From Pseudomonas sp. (GTDB lineage: Bacteria > Pseudomonadota > Gammaproteobacteria > Pseudomonadales > Pseudomonadaceae), in the NCBI GenBank assembly GCA_003523465.1, contig DQAA01000582.1:1-7828 (forward strand): a DNA stretch of 7,828 bases, read 5' to 3'. Under the pieces are notes generated by a model. It made no database searches, was not told the origin of the DNA, and saw only the letters and a list, made by a program, of their open reading frames with translations. The first letter of the stretch is position 1, and every line of letters starts with the position of its first letter. This document shows, piece after piece, positions 1-6,280 of this stretch. Made by a program: the position numbers and the translations under genes.

Positions 1-2
1 AG

Positions 3-260
3 CAACTGGGCTGGGAATTGCCGGTATCGCACCTGGTCTGGTGGGTCCGCGGCCTGCCGGCACCGGACAGCAAGAGCAAACTGACCCTCGACGGCGACAG
101 CCGCCTGGCCAGCCTGGAGCAGGATGGCTGGCAGGTCGAATACACCCGCTACACCGAGCAGAACGGCTACTGGCTGCCGGAGCGGATCAAGATGCACGGG
201 CAGAATCTCGACGTGACCGTGGTCCTCAAGGAATGGCAACCGCGCCAGCTGGGCCACTGA
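3..260 (+). CDS. lolB: LolB, outer-membrane lipoprotein insertion factor (3' end only)
   Basis: This is the last 85 codons of a gene that starts upstream of the window; the family is about 205 residues, so the signal peptide and lipobox are missing. LolB is itself a lipoprotein on the inner face of the outer membrane; it takes lipoproteins from the periplasmic carrier LolA and inserts them. The visible part has the aromatic-rich beta-strand pattern of the LolB C-terminus ([35 protein letters not shown]). Identification rests on this recognised pattern and on ispE immediately downstream, the usual Pseudomonas arrangement. The stop TGA is separated from the ispE ATG by a single base, so the two are very likely one operon. 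Confidence 0.9.
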   Translation, partial: QLGWELPVSHLVWWVRGLPAPDSKSKLTLDGDSRLASLEQDGWQVEYTRYTEQNGYWLPERIKMHGQNLDVTVVLKEWQPRQLGH

Positions 261-261
261 A

Positions 262-1110
262 ATGAGTGATCGCCTGACCCTGCCGGCCCCGGCCAAGCTC
301 AACCTGATGCTGCACATCCTCGGCCGCCGCGCCGACGGTTATCACGAGCTGCAGACCCTCTTCCAATTCCTCGACCACGGCGACCAGTTGAGCTTCGCCG
401 TGCGCCAGGACGGCGAAATCCGCCTCAATACCGAGATCGCCGACGTCCCGCACGACAGCAACCTGATCGTCCGCGCCGCCCGCAAGCTGCAGCAACTGAC
501 GGGCACTGCGCTGGGTGCGGACATCTGGCTGGACAAGGTGCTGCCCATGGGCGGCGGCATCGGGGGCGGCAGTTCGGATGCGGCGACCACCCTGCTCGCC
601 CTGGATCACCTGTGGAAAACCGGCTGCAGCGAGGATCAGCTCGCCGAACTGGGCCTGAGCCTCGGCGCCGACGTGCCGGTGTTCGTCCGTGGCCATGCAG
701 CCTTCGCCGAGGGCGTGGGCGAGAAGCTCACCCCGGTCGACCCGCACGAGCCGTGGTATGTCGTGCTGGTCCCGCAAGTGTCTGTAAGTACGGCGGAAAT
801 TTTTTCGCATCCTTTGTTGACACGTAATTCAAAGCCCATTAAAGTGCGCCCCGTTCCCGAGGGAAACAGTCGAAATGACTGTCAAGCGGTAGTTGAGCAA
901 AGTTACCCAGAAGTACGTAACGCCTTGAACTTGTTGAACAAGTTCACTGAAGCAAGACTTACCGGTACTGGAAGTTGTGTGTTTGGGGCCTTCCCAGACA
1001 AAGCTGAAGCTGATAGAGTTTTGGCCCTTCTTGCAGACTCCCAGACAGGATTCGTGGCTAAGGGAAGCAATATTTCAATATTGCATCGCACGTTACGAAG
1101 TCTGCGTTAG
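262..1110 (+). CDS. ispE: IspE, 4-diphosphocytidyl-2-C-methyl-D-erythritol kinase
   Basis: A cytoplasmic GHMP-family kinase that phosphorylates CDP-methylerythritol with ATP in the MEP route to isoprenoids. The 282 residues are full family length. Visible landmarks are the N-terminal [21 protein letters not shown] with Lys12, the glycine-rich ATP loop [12 protein letters not shown] (residues 97-108), the likely catalytic Asp137 in GADVPVF, and the C-terminal GHMP motif [10 protein letters not shown] (233-242). The ATG lies one base after the lolB stop with no good Shine-Dalgarno, suggesting coupled translation. Oddly, base and codon use change at about residue 174: before it the gene is GC-rich, after it (781-1110) I count 154 G+C in 330 bases (47%), with codons unusual for Pseudomonas such as AGA, ATA, TTG and GTA. 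The protein motifs stay intact across the change, so the gene looks functional. Confidence 0.97.
   Translation: MSDRLTLPAPAKLNLMLHILGRRADGYHELQTLFQFLDHGDQLSFAVRQDGEIRLNTEIADVPHDSNLIVRAARKLQQLTGTALGADIWLDKVLPMGGGIGGGSSDAATTLLALDHLWKTGCSEDQLAELGLSLGADVPVFVRGHAAFAEGVGEKLTPVDPHEPWYVVLVPQVSVSTAEIFSHPLLTRNSKPIKVRPVPEGNSRNDCQAVVEQSYPEVRNALNLLNKFTEARLTGTGSCVFGAFPDKAEADRVLALLADSQTGFVAKGSNISILHRTLRSLR
797..852 (+). promoter_or_regulatory. Predicted sigma70 stable-RNA-type promoter inside ispE, for tRNA-Gln/prs
   Basis: Inside the ispE frame there is an A/T block AAATTTTTT (797-805) placed like an UP element, a perfect -35 TTGACA (817-822), a 17-base spacer, a -10 TAAAGT (840-845, 4 of 6 consensus bases), then GCGCCCC (846-852). 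The last matches the GC-rich discriminator typical of stringently controlled rRNA and tRNA promoters. A start near 852 is predicted. No equally good promoter was seen closer to the tRNA. The elements are seen directly; the assignment to tRNA-Gln and prs is inferred from position and strand. Confidence 0.6.
854..882 (+). repeat. Two adjacent small inverted repeats
   Basis: TTCCC-GA-GGGAA (854-865) is followed without a gap by ACAGTC-GAAAT-GACTGT (866-882). As RNA these could fold into a 4-bp stem with a CGAG loop and a 6-bp stem with a 5-base loop. They lie just after the predicted start site and encode part of the IspE segment [10 protein letters not shown]. Confidence 0.5.
926..946 (+). repeat. 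21-base perfect inverted repeat inside ispE
   Basis: Arms TGAACTTGTT (926-935) and AACAAGTTCA (937-946) are exact reverse complements around a central G at 936. As RNA it can form an 8-bp stem with a 5-base loop; as DNA it has the form of a dimeric-protein operator. It encodes the end of ALNLLNKFT. Confidence 0.6.
1067..1084 (+). repeat. 18-base perfect inverted repeat inside ispE
   Basis: GCAATATT (1067-1074) and AATATTGC (1077-1084) are exact reverse complements separated by TC. RNA could form a 7-bp stem with a UUCA tetraloop. It encodes the SNISIL segment near the IspE C-terminus. Confidence 0.6.
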
Positions 1111-1114
1111 GAAC

Positions 1115-1131
1115 CGAGTACCAGGTACTCG
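1115..1131 (+). repeat. 17-base palindrome between the ispE stop and tRNA-Gln
   Basis: CGAGTACC and GGTACTCG are exact reverse complements around a central A at 1123, starting 5 bases after the ispE stop and ending 13 bases before the tRNA. There is no T-run after it, so it is not an intrinsic terminator. It may be an mRNA-stabilising 3' hairpin for ispE or a precursor-tRNA structure. Confidence 0.55.
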
Positions 1132-1144
1132 CAGCAACAAATAC

Positions 1145-1219
1145 AGGGGCGTCGCCAAGCGGTAAGGCAGCAGGTTTTGATCCTGCCATGCGTTGGTTCG
1201 AATCCAGCCGCCCCTGCCA
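1145..1219 (+). tRNA. tRNA-Gln (anticodon UUG)
   Basis: A 75-base cloverleaf was folded by hand. The 7-bp acceptor stem AGGGGCG/CGCCCCT joins 1145-1151 to 1209-1215, with discriminator G1216 and encoded CCA at 1217-1219. The anticodon stem GCAGG/CCTGC (1170-1174 with 1182-1186) encloses a 7-base loop with anticodon TTG at 1177-1179, which reads glutamine codons. The T arm carries GGTTCGAATCC. It lies between ispE and prs on the same strand, the known Pseudomonas arrangement. No terminator separates it from prs, so it is probably cut out of a longer transcript by RNase P at the 5' end and by a 3' endonuclease. Confidence 0.97.
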
Positions 1220-1267
1220 TTTTCCTTATACTCATCCAGGTATACCCTCAGCCTTCAGGTACTGCGC

Positions 1268-2209
1268 GTGTCCAAGATGATGGTCTTTACGGGGAACGCT
1301 AACCCCGATCTGGCTCGGCGTGTCGTACGTCAGCTGCATATCCCACTGGGTGATGTTTCTGTCGGCAAGTTCTCCGACGGCGAAATCAGCACTGAGATTA
1401 ATGAAAACGTCCGTGGTAAGGACGTCTTTATCATTCAGCCGACTTGCGCGCCAACCAACGATAACCTGATGGAACTGGTAGTGATGGCCGATGCCTTCCG
1501 CCGCTCCTCAGCGTCCCGAATCACCGCTGTGATTCCTTACTTCGGATATGCCCGCCAGGATCGCCGTCCGCGTTCGGCGCGTGTTGCAATCAGCGCCAAA
1601 GTCGTCGCTGACATGCTCACCGTCGTCGGTATCGACCGTGTTCTCACCGTCGATCTGCACGCTGACCAGATTCAAGGCTTCTTCGATATTCCGGTAGATA
1701 ACATCTACGGCTCCCCCGTTCTGGTGGATGACATCGAAGACCAGCGTTTCGAGAATCTCATGATCGTTTCCCCGGACATCGGTGGTGTAGTGCGTGCACG
1801 TGCCGTCGCCAAGTCCCTGGGTGTCGATCTCGGGATCATCGACAAACGCCGCGAAAAGGCAAACCACTCGGAAGTAATGCACATCATCGGTGACGTCGAA
1901 GGACGTACGTGCATTCTGGTCGACGACATGGTCGATACCGCCGGCACCCTGTGCCACGCGGCCAAGGCCCTGAAAGAACACGGCGCTGCCAAGGTTTACG
2001 CCTACTGCACGCACCCTGTACTCTCCGGTCGCGCGATCGAGAACATCGAGAATTCCGTGCTCGACGAGCTGGTGGTGACCAACACCATCCCGCTGTCCGC
2101 CGCAGCACAAGCCTGTGACCGTATCCGTCAACTGGATATCGCACCGGTCGTCGCCGAAGCGGTTCGCCGCATCAGCAACGAAGAATCGATCAGCGCGATG
2201 TTCCGCTAA
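1268..2209 (+). CDS. prs: Ribose-phosphate pyrophosphokinase (PRPP synthetase)
   Basis: A cytoplasmic class I enzyme transferring pyrophosphate from ATP to ribose 5-phosphate. It makes PRPP for purines, pyrimidines, histidine, tryptophan and NAD. The chosen start is the GTG at 1268, giving a 313-residue protein of normal length beginning [16 protein letters not shown] at 1257-1260 sits 7 bases upstream as a modest Shine-Dalgarno. Longer in-frame starts would run into the tRNA and are rejected. Landmarks are [10 protein letters not shown] (ATP-binding region, residues 96-105), [12 protein letters not shown] with Asp129 and His131 (catalytic and metal site), and the PRPP/ribose-5-phosphate loop [10 protein letters not shown] (218-227). 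The start is 48 bases after the tRNA CCA with no terminator or clear promoter between, so co-transcription with tRNA-Gln is likely. A terminator follows. Confidence 0.97.
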   Translation: MSKMMVFTGNANPDLARRVVRQLHIPLGDVSVGKFSDGEISTEINENVRGKDVFIIQPTCAPTNDNLMELVVMADAFRRSSASRITAVIPYFGYARQDRRPRSARVAISAKVVADMLTVVGIDRVLTVDLHADQIQGFFDIPVDNIYGSPVLVDDIEDQRFENLMIVSPDIGGVVRARAVAKSLGVDLGIIDKRREKANHSEVMHIIGDVEGRTCILVDDMVDTAGTLCHAAKALKEHGAAKVYAYCTHPVLSGRAIENIENSVLDELVVTNTIPLSAAAQACDRIRQLDIAPVVAEAVRRISNEESISAMFR

Positions 2210-2243
2210 GGCATCTGCCTGGCGAACATCCGTTGACTAAAGC

Positions 2244-2282
2244 GCCCCGCCCCAACACCCGTTGTTGGGGCGGGGCTTTTTT
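2244..2282 (+). terminator. Intrinsic terminator after prs
   Basis: A perfect 13-bp GC-rich stem GCCCCGCCCCAAC/GTTGGGGCGGGGC (2244-2256 with 2264-2276), a 7-base loop, then six T. It starts 34 bases after the prs stop and marks the end of the tRNA-Gln-prs unit. Confidence 0.95.
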
Positions 2283-2295
2283 GCCCTCTCCGCTT

Positions 2296-2316
2296 TGACG
2301 CTGGTCGCAAGCGTCA
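2296..2316 (+). other. Small stem-loop in the rplY leader
   Basis: TGACGCT (2296-2302) and AGCGTCA (2310-2316) form a perfect 7-bp stem with a 7-base loop, about 20 bases before the rplY ribosome-binding site. It lies between the prs terminator and rplY. It could be a leader structure used in ribosomal-protein control, or chance. No convincing promoter was seen here: TTGACG at 2295-2300 lacks a -10 partner at 16-18 bases. Confidence 0.35.
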
Positions 2317-2347
2317 TTCGGAGGAAGGCTAATTTTGGAGATACAAA

Positions 2348-2941
2348 ATGACTGATTTCATCCTGAACGCCCAAGCGCGTACTGACCTGGGGAAAGGTGC
2401 GAGCCGCCGCCTGCGTCATGCCGCCAGCATCCCTGCCGTTGTCTACGGTGGTAACAAGGACGCCGAGTCCGTGACCATCCTGGCCAAGGAAATCGCCAAG
2501 CTGTTCGAAAACGAAGCTGCTTTCAGCCACGTTATCGAACTGAACGTTGACGGCGCCAAGCAGAACGTCATCGTCAAGGCCATGCAGCGTCACCCATCCA
2601 AGGGCATCATCCTGCACGCCGACTTCGTTCGCGTTGTAGCTGGCCAGAAACTGACCGCCGTTGTTCCGGTTCACTTCGTCAACGAAGAAGCTCCGGTCAA
2701 GAAAGGCGGCGAGATCTCGCACACCATCAACGAGATCGAAGTTTCCTGCGAAGCCAAGGATCTGCCTGAGTTCATCAACGTTGACCTGGCTGACGCCGAA
2801 ATCGGCACCATCATCCACCTGTCGGACCTGAAAGCTCCTAAGGGCGTAGAGTTCGTCGCTCTGGCCCACGGTGATGACAAGGCTGTTGCCAACGTTCACG
2901 CCCCGCGCGTTGCTCCAGAAGCAGAAGGCGCAGCCGAGTAA
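2348..2941 (+). CDS. rplY: 50S ribosomal protein L25, long CTC/TL5 form
   Basis: A ribosomal protein that binds 5S rRNA in the large subunit. The 197 residues match the long form: an N-terminal L25 5S-rRNA-binding domain (about 1-92, opening with [22 protein letters not shown] and including [15 protein letters not shown]) and a C-terminal TL5/CTC beta domain (about 95-185, with [20 protein letters not shown] and [11 protein letters not shown]). The E. coli protein has only the first domain (94 residues). In Bacillus the long form is the general stress protein Ctc. The ATG has a good GGAG Shine-Dalgarno 7 bases upstream. The C-terminus ends in an acidic, alanine-rich tail (APEAEGAAE). It lies downstream of the prs terminator, so it should have its own start or rely on readthrough. 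pth follows after 76 bases with a hairpin but no terminator. Confidence 0.96.
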   Translation: MTDFILNAQARTDLGKGASRRLRHAASIPAVVYGGNKDAESVTILAKEIAKLFENEAAFSHVIELNVDGAKQNVIVKAMQRHPSKGIILHADFVRVVAGQKLTAVVPVHFVNEEAPVKKGGEISHTINEIEVSCEAKDLPEFINVDLADAEIGTIIHLSDLKAPKGVEFVALAHGDDKAVANVHAPRVAPEAEGAAE

Positions 2942-2966
2942 TCCACTCGGTTCGCCGGTGTTGCCC

Positions 2967-2992
2967 GGGTTGCGGCCTTCATGCCGCAACCC
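2967..2992 (+). other. Strong hairpin without T-run between rplY and pth
   Basis: GGGTTGCGGC (2967-2976) and GCCGCAACCC (2983-2992) form a perfect 10-bp stem with a CTTCAT loop, about 25 bases after the rplY stop and 25 before the pth start. No U-tract follows, so it does not look like an intrinsic terminator. A 3'-end stabiliser or RNase processing site that sets rplY and pth at different levels is plausible. Confidence 0.6.
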
Positions 2993-3017
2993 CCAACTCC
3001 AAGGAAGAGCCCCTGAC

Positions 3018-3602
3018 GTGACCGCCATCCAGTTGATCGTCGGCCTGGGAAACCCGGGCCCCGAATACGAACAGACCCGGCATAACGCAGGGGCTCTTTT
3101 CGTTGAACGCATTGCCAGCGCCCAGCGTGTCAATCTGACTGCTGACCGCAAGTATTTCGGCCTGACGGCAAAATTCAGCCATCAGGGCCACGACGTTCGC
3201 CTGTTGATCCCCACCACCTACATGAACCGCAGCGGCCAGTCCGTTGCTGCTCTGGCCAACTTCTTCCGTATCGAGCCAGATGCCATCCTGGTGGCCCACG
3301 ACGAACTCGACCTGCCTCCCGGCGTCGCCAAGCTCAAGAAGGGCGGCGGCCACGGTGGGCACAACGGCCTGCGCGACATCATCGCGCAGCTCGGCAACAA
3401 GAACGACTTTCACCGTCTGCGGCTTGGCATTGGCCACCCGGGTGATGCCAAGCTGGTGTCCAACTTCGTCCTCGGCAAGGCGCCACGCGCCGAGCAGGAC
3501 AAGCTCGACGCCAGTATCGATTTTGCCCTCGGCGTGCTGCCGGACATCCTCGCCGGCGAATGGGCGCGTGCGATGAGAGAGCTGCACAGCCAGAAGGCCT
3601 GA
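3018..3602 (+). CDS. pth: Peptidyl-tRNA hydrolase
   Basis: A cytoplasmic esterase that releases peptides from peptidyl-tRNAs that have dropped off the ribosome, recycling the tRNA. The GTG start at 3018 gives 194 residues beginning [17 protein letters not shown], the normal Pth N-terminus; a purine-rich AAGGAAG (3001-3007) lies upstream. Longer in-frame starts would overlap the rplY end and add unrelated residues. The catalytic and binding residues known from E. coli Pth are present, offset by two: Asn12, His22 (in [11 protein letters not shown]), Met69-Asn70 ([11 protein letters not shown]), Asp95 ([10 protein letters not shown]) and Asn116 ([12 protein letters not shown]). ychF starts 21 bases after the stop. 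With rplY before and ychF after, this is a translation-quality cluster, probably one transcript. Confidence 0.97.
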   Translation: MTAIQLIVGLGNPGPEYEQTRHNAGALFVERIASAQRVNLTADRKYFGLTAKFSHQGHDVRLLIPTTYMNRSGQSVAALANFFRIEPDAILVAHDELDLPPGVAKLKKGGGHGGHNGLRDIIAQLGNKNDFHRLRLGIGHPGDAKLVSNFVLGKAPRAEQDKLDASIDFALGVLPDILAGEWARAMRELHSQKA

Positions 3603-3623
3603 CTTCACGAAGAGGGATTCACC

Positions 3624-4724
3624 ATGGGATTCAATTGCGGCATCGTCGGCCTGCCCAACGTCGGCAAGTCCACCCTGTTCAACGCCTTGACCAAATCCGG
3701 CATCGCGGCGGAGAACTTCCCCTTCTGCACCATCGAGCCGAACAGCGGCATCGTGCCGATGCCAGACGCCCGTCTGGACGCCCTCGCGGCCATCGTCAAA
3801 CCGCAGCGCATCCTGCCGACCACCATGGAGTTCGTCGACATCGCCGGCCTGGTGGCGGGCGCGTCCAAGGGTGAAGGCCTGGGCAACAAGTTCCTCGCCA
3901 ACATCCGCGAGACCGATGCCATCGCCCACGTCGTGCGCTGCTTCGAAGACGAGAACGTGATCCACGTTTCCAACAGCGTCGATCCCAAGCGCGACATCGA
4001 GATCATCGACCTGGAACTGATCTTCGCCGACCTCGACAGCTGCGAGAAGCAACTGCAGAAGGTCGCGCGCAACGCCAAGGGCGGCGACAAGGAAGCCCTG
4101 GCGCAAAAAGCCATCCTGGAAAAGCTCATCCCGCACTTCACCGAAGGCAAGCCTGCGCGCAGCCTGATGAAGAACATGGGTGACGACGAGAAGGCCGTCA
4201 TCCGCGGCTTCCACCTGCTGACCAGCAAGCCGGTGATGTACATCGCCAACGTCGCCGAAGACGGCTTCGACAACAACCCGCACCTGGACGTGGTTCGCGC
4301 CATCGCCGAAGAAGAAGGCGCGATCGTGGTGCCGGTGTGCAACAAGATCGAAGCGGAAATCGCCGAGCTCGACGAAGGCGAAGAGAAGGACATGTTCCTC
4401 GAGGCCCTGGGCCTGGAAGAGCCTGGCCTGAACCGCGTGATCCGCGCTGGCTACGCCCTGCTCAACCTGCAGACCTACTTCACTGCCGGCGTTCAGGAAG
4501 TTCGCGCCTGGACCGTCCGCGTCGGTGCCACCGCACCACAGGCTGCTGGCGTGATCCACACCGACTTCGAAAAAGGCTTCATCCGCGCCGAAGTGGTCGC
4601 CTATGACGACTTCATCCAGTACAAGGGTGAAGGCGGTGCCAAGGAAGCCGGCAAATGGCGTCTGGAAGGCAAGGACTACATCGTCAAGGACGGTGACGTG
4701 ATGCACTTCCGCTTCAACGTCTGA
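3624..4724 (+). CDS. ychF: YchF/OLA1-family ribosome-binding ATPase
   Basis: An Obg-related P-loop protein that binds ribosomes and, in this subfamily, prefers ATP over GTP. E. coli YchF is linked to oxidative stress responses and start-codon choice. The 366 residues are full length. Landmarks are the P-loop GLPNVGKST (residues 9-17), the switch motif [17 protein letters not shown] (72 on, with a hydrophobic residue in place of the usual catalytic Gln, typical of HAS-type NTPases), the altered base-specificity motif NVAE (209-212) replacing NKxD, a helical coiled-coil insert (about 130-190), and a C-terminal TGS domain (about 280-366). GAGGG at 3612-3616 is a good Shine-Dalgarno. It is the last gene of the plus-strand run, followed by a bidirectional terminator. 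Confidence 0.97.
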   Translation: MGFNCGIVGLPNVGKSTLFNALTKSGIAAENFPFCTIEPNSGIVPMPDARLDALAAIVKPQRILPTTMEFVDIAGLVAGASKGEGLGNKFLANIRETDAIAHVVRCFEDENVIHVSNSVDPKRDIEIIDLELIFADLDSCEKQLQKVARNAKGGDKEALAQKAILEKLIPHFTEGKPARSLMKNMGDDEKAVIRGFHLLTSKPVMYIANVAEDGFDNNPHLDVVRAIAEEEGAIVVPVCNKIEAEIAELDEGEEKDMFLEALGLEEPGLNRVIRAGYALLNLQTYFTAGVQEVRAWTVRVGATAPQAAGVIHTDFEKGFIRAEVVAYDDFIQYKGEGGAKEAGKWRLEGKDYIVKDGDVMHFRFNV

Positions 4725-4736
4725 GTCCATCGCACC

Positions 4737-4778
4737 AAAAAAAGCCCCCTTGAGGTGAACGCCTCAAGGGGGCTTTTT
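4737..4778 (+). terminator. Bidirectional intrinsic terminator between ychF and the SPFH gene
   Basis: A perfect 13-bp stem AGCCCCCTTGAGG/CCTCAAGGGGGCT (4743-4755 with 4762-4774), lengthened by one T-G pair and closing on a GAAC loop. Five T follow on the plus strand (4774-4778), and seven A precede it (4737-4743), giving a U-run for transcription from the minus strand. It sits between converging genes and can serve both. Confidence 0.93.
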
Positions 4779-4835
4779 CGTTTCCGGCGACCGCTACAAG
4801 GTGAATGCCATTCAGGGAGTTCCGGTTCGCCTCCC

Positions 4836-6179
4836 TTATTCCGTCTTCAGGTCCACCGCCAGGTCCCGCGCCGCCTTTGTCGCCAGAACACTCATCAGCG
4901 TGCTCATCTCGTCCTGCCGCCCGACGCCATCGCCAGCGCCCCCCATCATCACCGAAGGCACCGGTGCCCGGGACGCTGCTTCGGCCCAGGCCCGGTTGAT
5001 CTGCACCAGCGCTTCGAGCTTCGCCTGCAAGGCACCGTCCGCCTTGATCGACGCTGCTCGCGCATAAGCCTCGGCATCGGCGGTGATCTTGGTCGCCTCA
5101 CCGGTGACCCGAGCCTTGTCCCGCAGCAGTTCGGCGGTCTTCTTCTCGATCTCGGCGCGCCGCTGCTCACGTTCGGCATTGATCAGGGTGAGCTGTTTCT
5201 CGGTCTCGGCCTGGGTGGTGCGCTCGATCTGCTGGCGCAGGCTTTCCTGACGCTTGGCCTCGACATCCTTGGCACCGCGGGCGGAAACCAGCTGTTTCTC
5301 TTCCTCTTCCTTCAAGCGGTTCTGCCGGGCAACGGCCAGCTCGGCCAGGGCCTGCTGCACCCGGACCATACGCTCCTGGTACTGCGGGTTGGGGTCGATA
5401 TGGGTGACCCGGGCATCCACCACATCCACGCCAAACAGACGGAACTGCTGTGGCTTGCGGATCTCCACGCCATTCTTGTCGAGCAGCTTCTCGATGACGA
5501 ACCGCGTGGAAATGCTGTCGCCGTACTGCCCCTGCTCGGTCCCCGCCTGGAGGATCGCCGTCTGCGCAGGCTGGTGGTCACGCTGGACCCGCACTTCCTT
5601 GCGCTTGGTCAGGTACAGGCCATCACGCAGCTGGTTCTCGAACTCGGCACCGAAATGGTTGCGGTCACCGGCGTAGTAGTCGTCGGCGCTCATCAGCGAG
5701 GCAGTGGCCTGCAGGGTTTCCTTGACCGCCGGGAGCAGCGCGCGCTGAAGGAAGTTTTCCGGGGTCCGGTATTCGTGGGCGATGGTCAGGAAGGCTTCGC
5801 CGGTCGGCATGCGGAACTGGGTACTGAACTCGGCCTTGGCGTCGACGTTGCCAAGGAACACGATCGGCAGCGTGCCGACCGTCACCGTCGGGTTGCCGCT
5901 GGCATGGGTATCGCCCTGCAACGCCGACTGCACGCCGATGGTGCGTTTCCAGAAGGTTGTACGCCCGAACCACTGGGTGGCGTAGCCGACATCCTCGACC
6001 ACTTTCTCCTCGCCGAAGATCGTGCGTACGTGAGCCACCTGGCCGGCTTCGTTGTAGAAGAACACCTGGTTGAACAGCCCGGCGAAGGTGCCGATGGCGA
6101 TCAGGGGGATGGCGACCAGGGCGACGGTCTTGCGGCTGACCCGCGGCAGATCGACGTTTGGCAGTGAAAGATTGGTCAT
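4836..6179 (-). CDS. SPFH/band-7 domain membrane protein (prohibitin/stomatin-like)
   Basis: The 447 residues have one N-terminal membrane segment (about 17-39), an SPFH/band-7-like beta-alpha region (about 40-260), a long charged helical region rich in Glu, Lys, Arg, Gln and Ala that should form a coiled coil (about 265-400), and a short Gly-rich linker with a final helix (ending in AARDLAVDLKTE). SPFH proteins oligomerise on membranes and organise microdomains or control membrane proteases, as HflK/HflC do for FtsH. This one is not HflK, HflC or QmcA by any motif I recognise, and there is no NfeD or protease partner next to it. The ATG has an AAGGAG Shine-Dalgarno 6 bases upstream. The gene converges on ychF across a shared terminator and is likely a single transcript. 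The specific function is unknown. Confidence 0.85.
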   Translation of the reverse strand: MTNLSLPNVDLPRVSRKTVALVAIPLIAIGTFAGLFNQVFFYNEAGQVAHVRTIFGEEKVVEDVGYATQWFGRTTFWKRTIGVQSALQGDTHASGNPTVTVGTLPIVFLGNVDAKAEFSTQFRMPTGEAFLTIAHEYRTPENFLQRALLPAVKETLQATASLMSADDYYAGDRNHFGAEFENQLRDGLYLTKRKEVRVQRDHQPAQTAILQAGTEQGQYGDSISTRFVIEKLLDKNGVEIRKPQQFRLFGVDVVDARVTHIDPNPQYQERMVRVQQALAELAVARQNRLKEEEEKQLVSARGAKDVEAKRQESLRQQIERTTQAETEKQLTLINAEREQRRAEIEKKTAELLRDKARVTGEATKITADAEAYARAASIKADGALQAKLEALVQINRAWAEAASRAPVPSVMMGGAGDGVGRQDEMSTLMSVLATKAARDLAVDLKTE

Positions 6180-6280
6180 GGACGTCTCCTTGAATGGGGA
6201 CGTGCATGCTCGGCGGGGGGCATTTCCCCAGCAATGAGGGGATTCTTCTTAGGTTGTGGGAAGTATCTGACTCTCTGCGT

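Larger units (their letters stand above)
853..1144 (+). other. Predicted long structured leader of the tRNA-Gln-prs transcript, overlapping ispE
   Basis: If transcription starts near 852, about 290 bases lie before the mature tRNA. This stretch is AT-rich for the region and contains several perfect inverted repeats (854-865, 866-882, 926-946, 1067-1084, 1115-1131). It may simply be a tRNA precursor leader removed by RNase P, or a stable small RNA in its own right. No Rho-independent terminator was seen before the tRNA. The element is inferred; only the repeats and composition are observed. Confidence 0.35.

Noticed and set aside
1145..1219. tRNA-Gln as an integration site for a mobile element
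   Set aside because: No integrase, no repeated tRNA 3' end and no element boundary are visible; both sides are core genes.
1239..1246. GGTATACC palindrome before prs as an operator
   Set aside because: Eight bases is too short to stand out, and no second copy was seen nearby.
1193..1267. Longer prs reading frame starting inside tRNA-Gln
   Set aside because: It would translate the tRNA 3' half; the GTG at 1268 gives the standard 313-residue protein and has a Shine-Dalgarno at the right distance.
2871..3017. Longer pth start inside rplY
   Set aside because: The added residues are out-of-frame rplY sequence and the intergenic hairpin; the GTG at 3018 gives the conserved Pth N-terminus.
2237..3151. 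Minus-strand open frame opposite rplY
   Set aside because: It runs through the prs terminator stem and the rplY-pth gap and has no recognisable domain.
2979..4730. Minus-strand open frame of 583 codons opposite pth and ychF
   Set aside because: It lies wholly against two well-recognised conserved genes, has low-complexity Val/Asp/Leu/Gly-rich translation, and such frames are expected opposite GC-rich genes with strong third-position bias.
4755..6167. Plus-strand open frame of 470 codons opposite the SPFH gene
   Set aside because: It begins just inside the ychF terminator hairpin and has no credible ribosome-binding site or domain; the minus-strand frame has a good Shine-Dalgarno, membrane segment and coiled coil.
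6216..6242. G/C runs in the gap ahead of the SPFH gene as a terminator for DUF1016
   Set aside because: Only 4-5 bp stems (such as TCCCC/GGGGA) with large loops, and no U-run on the minus strand.
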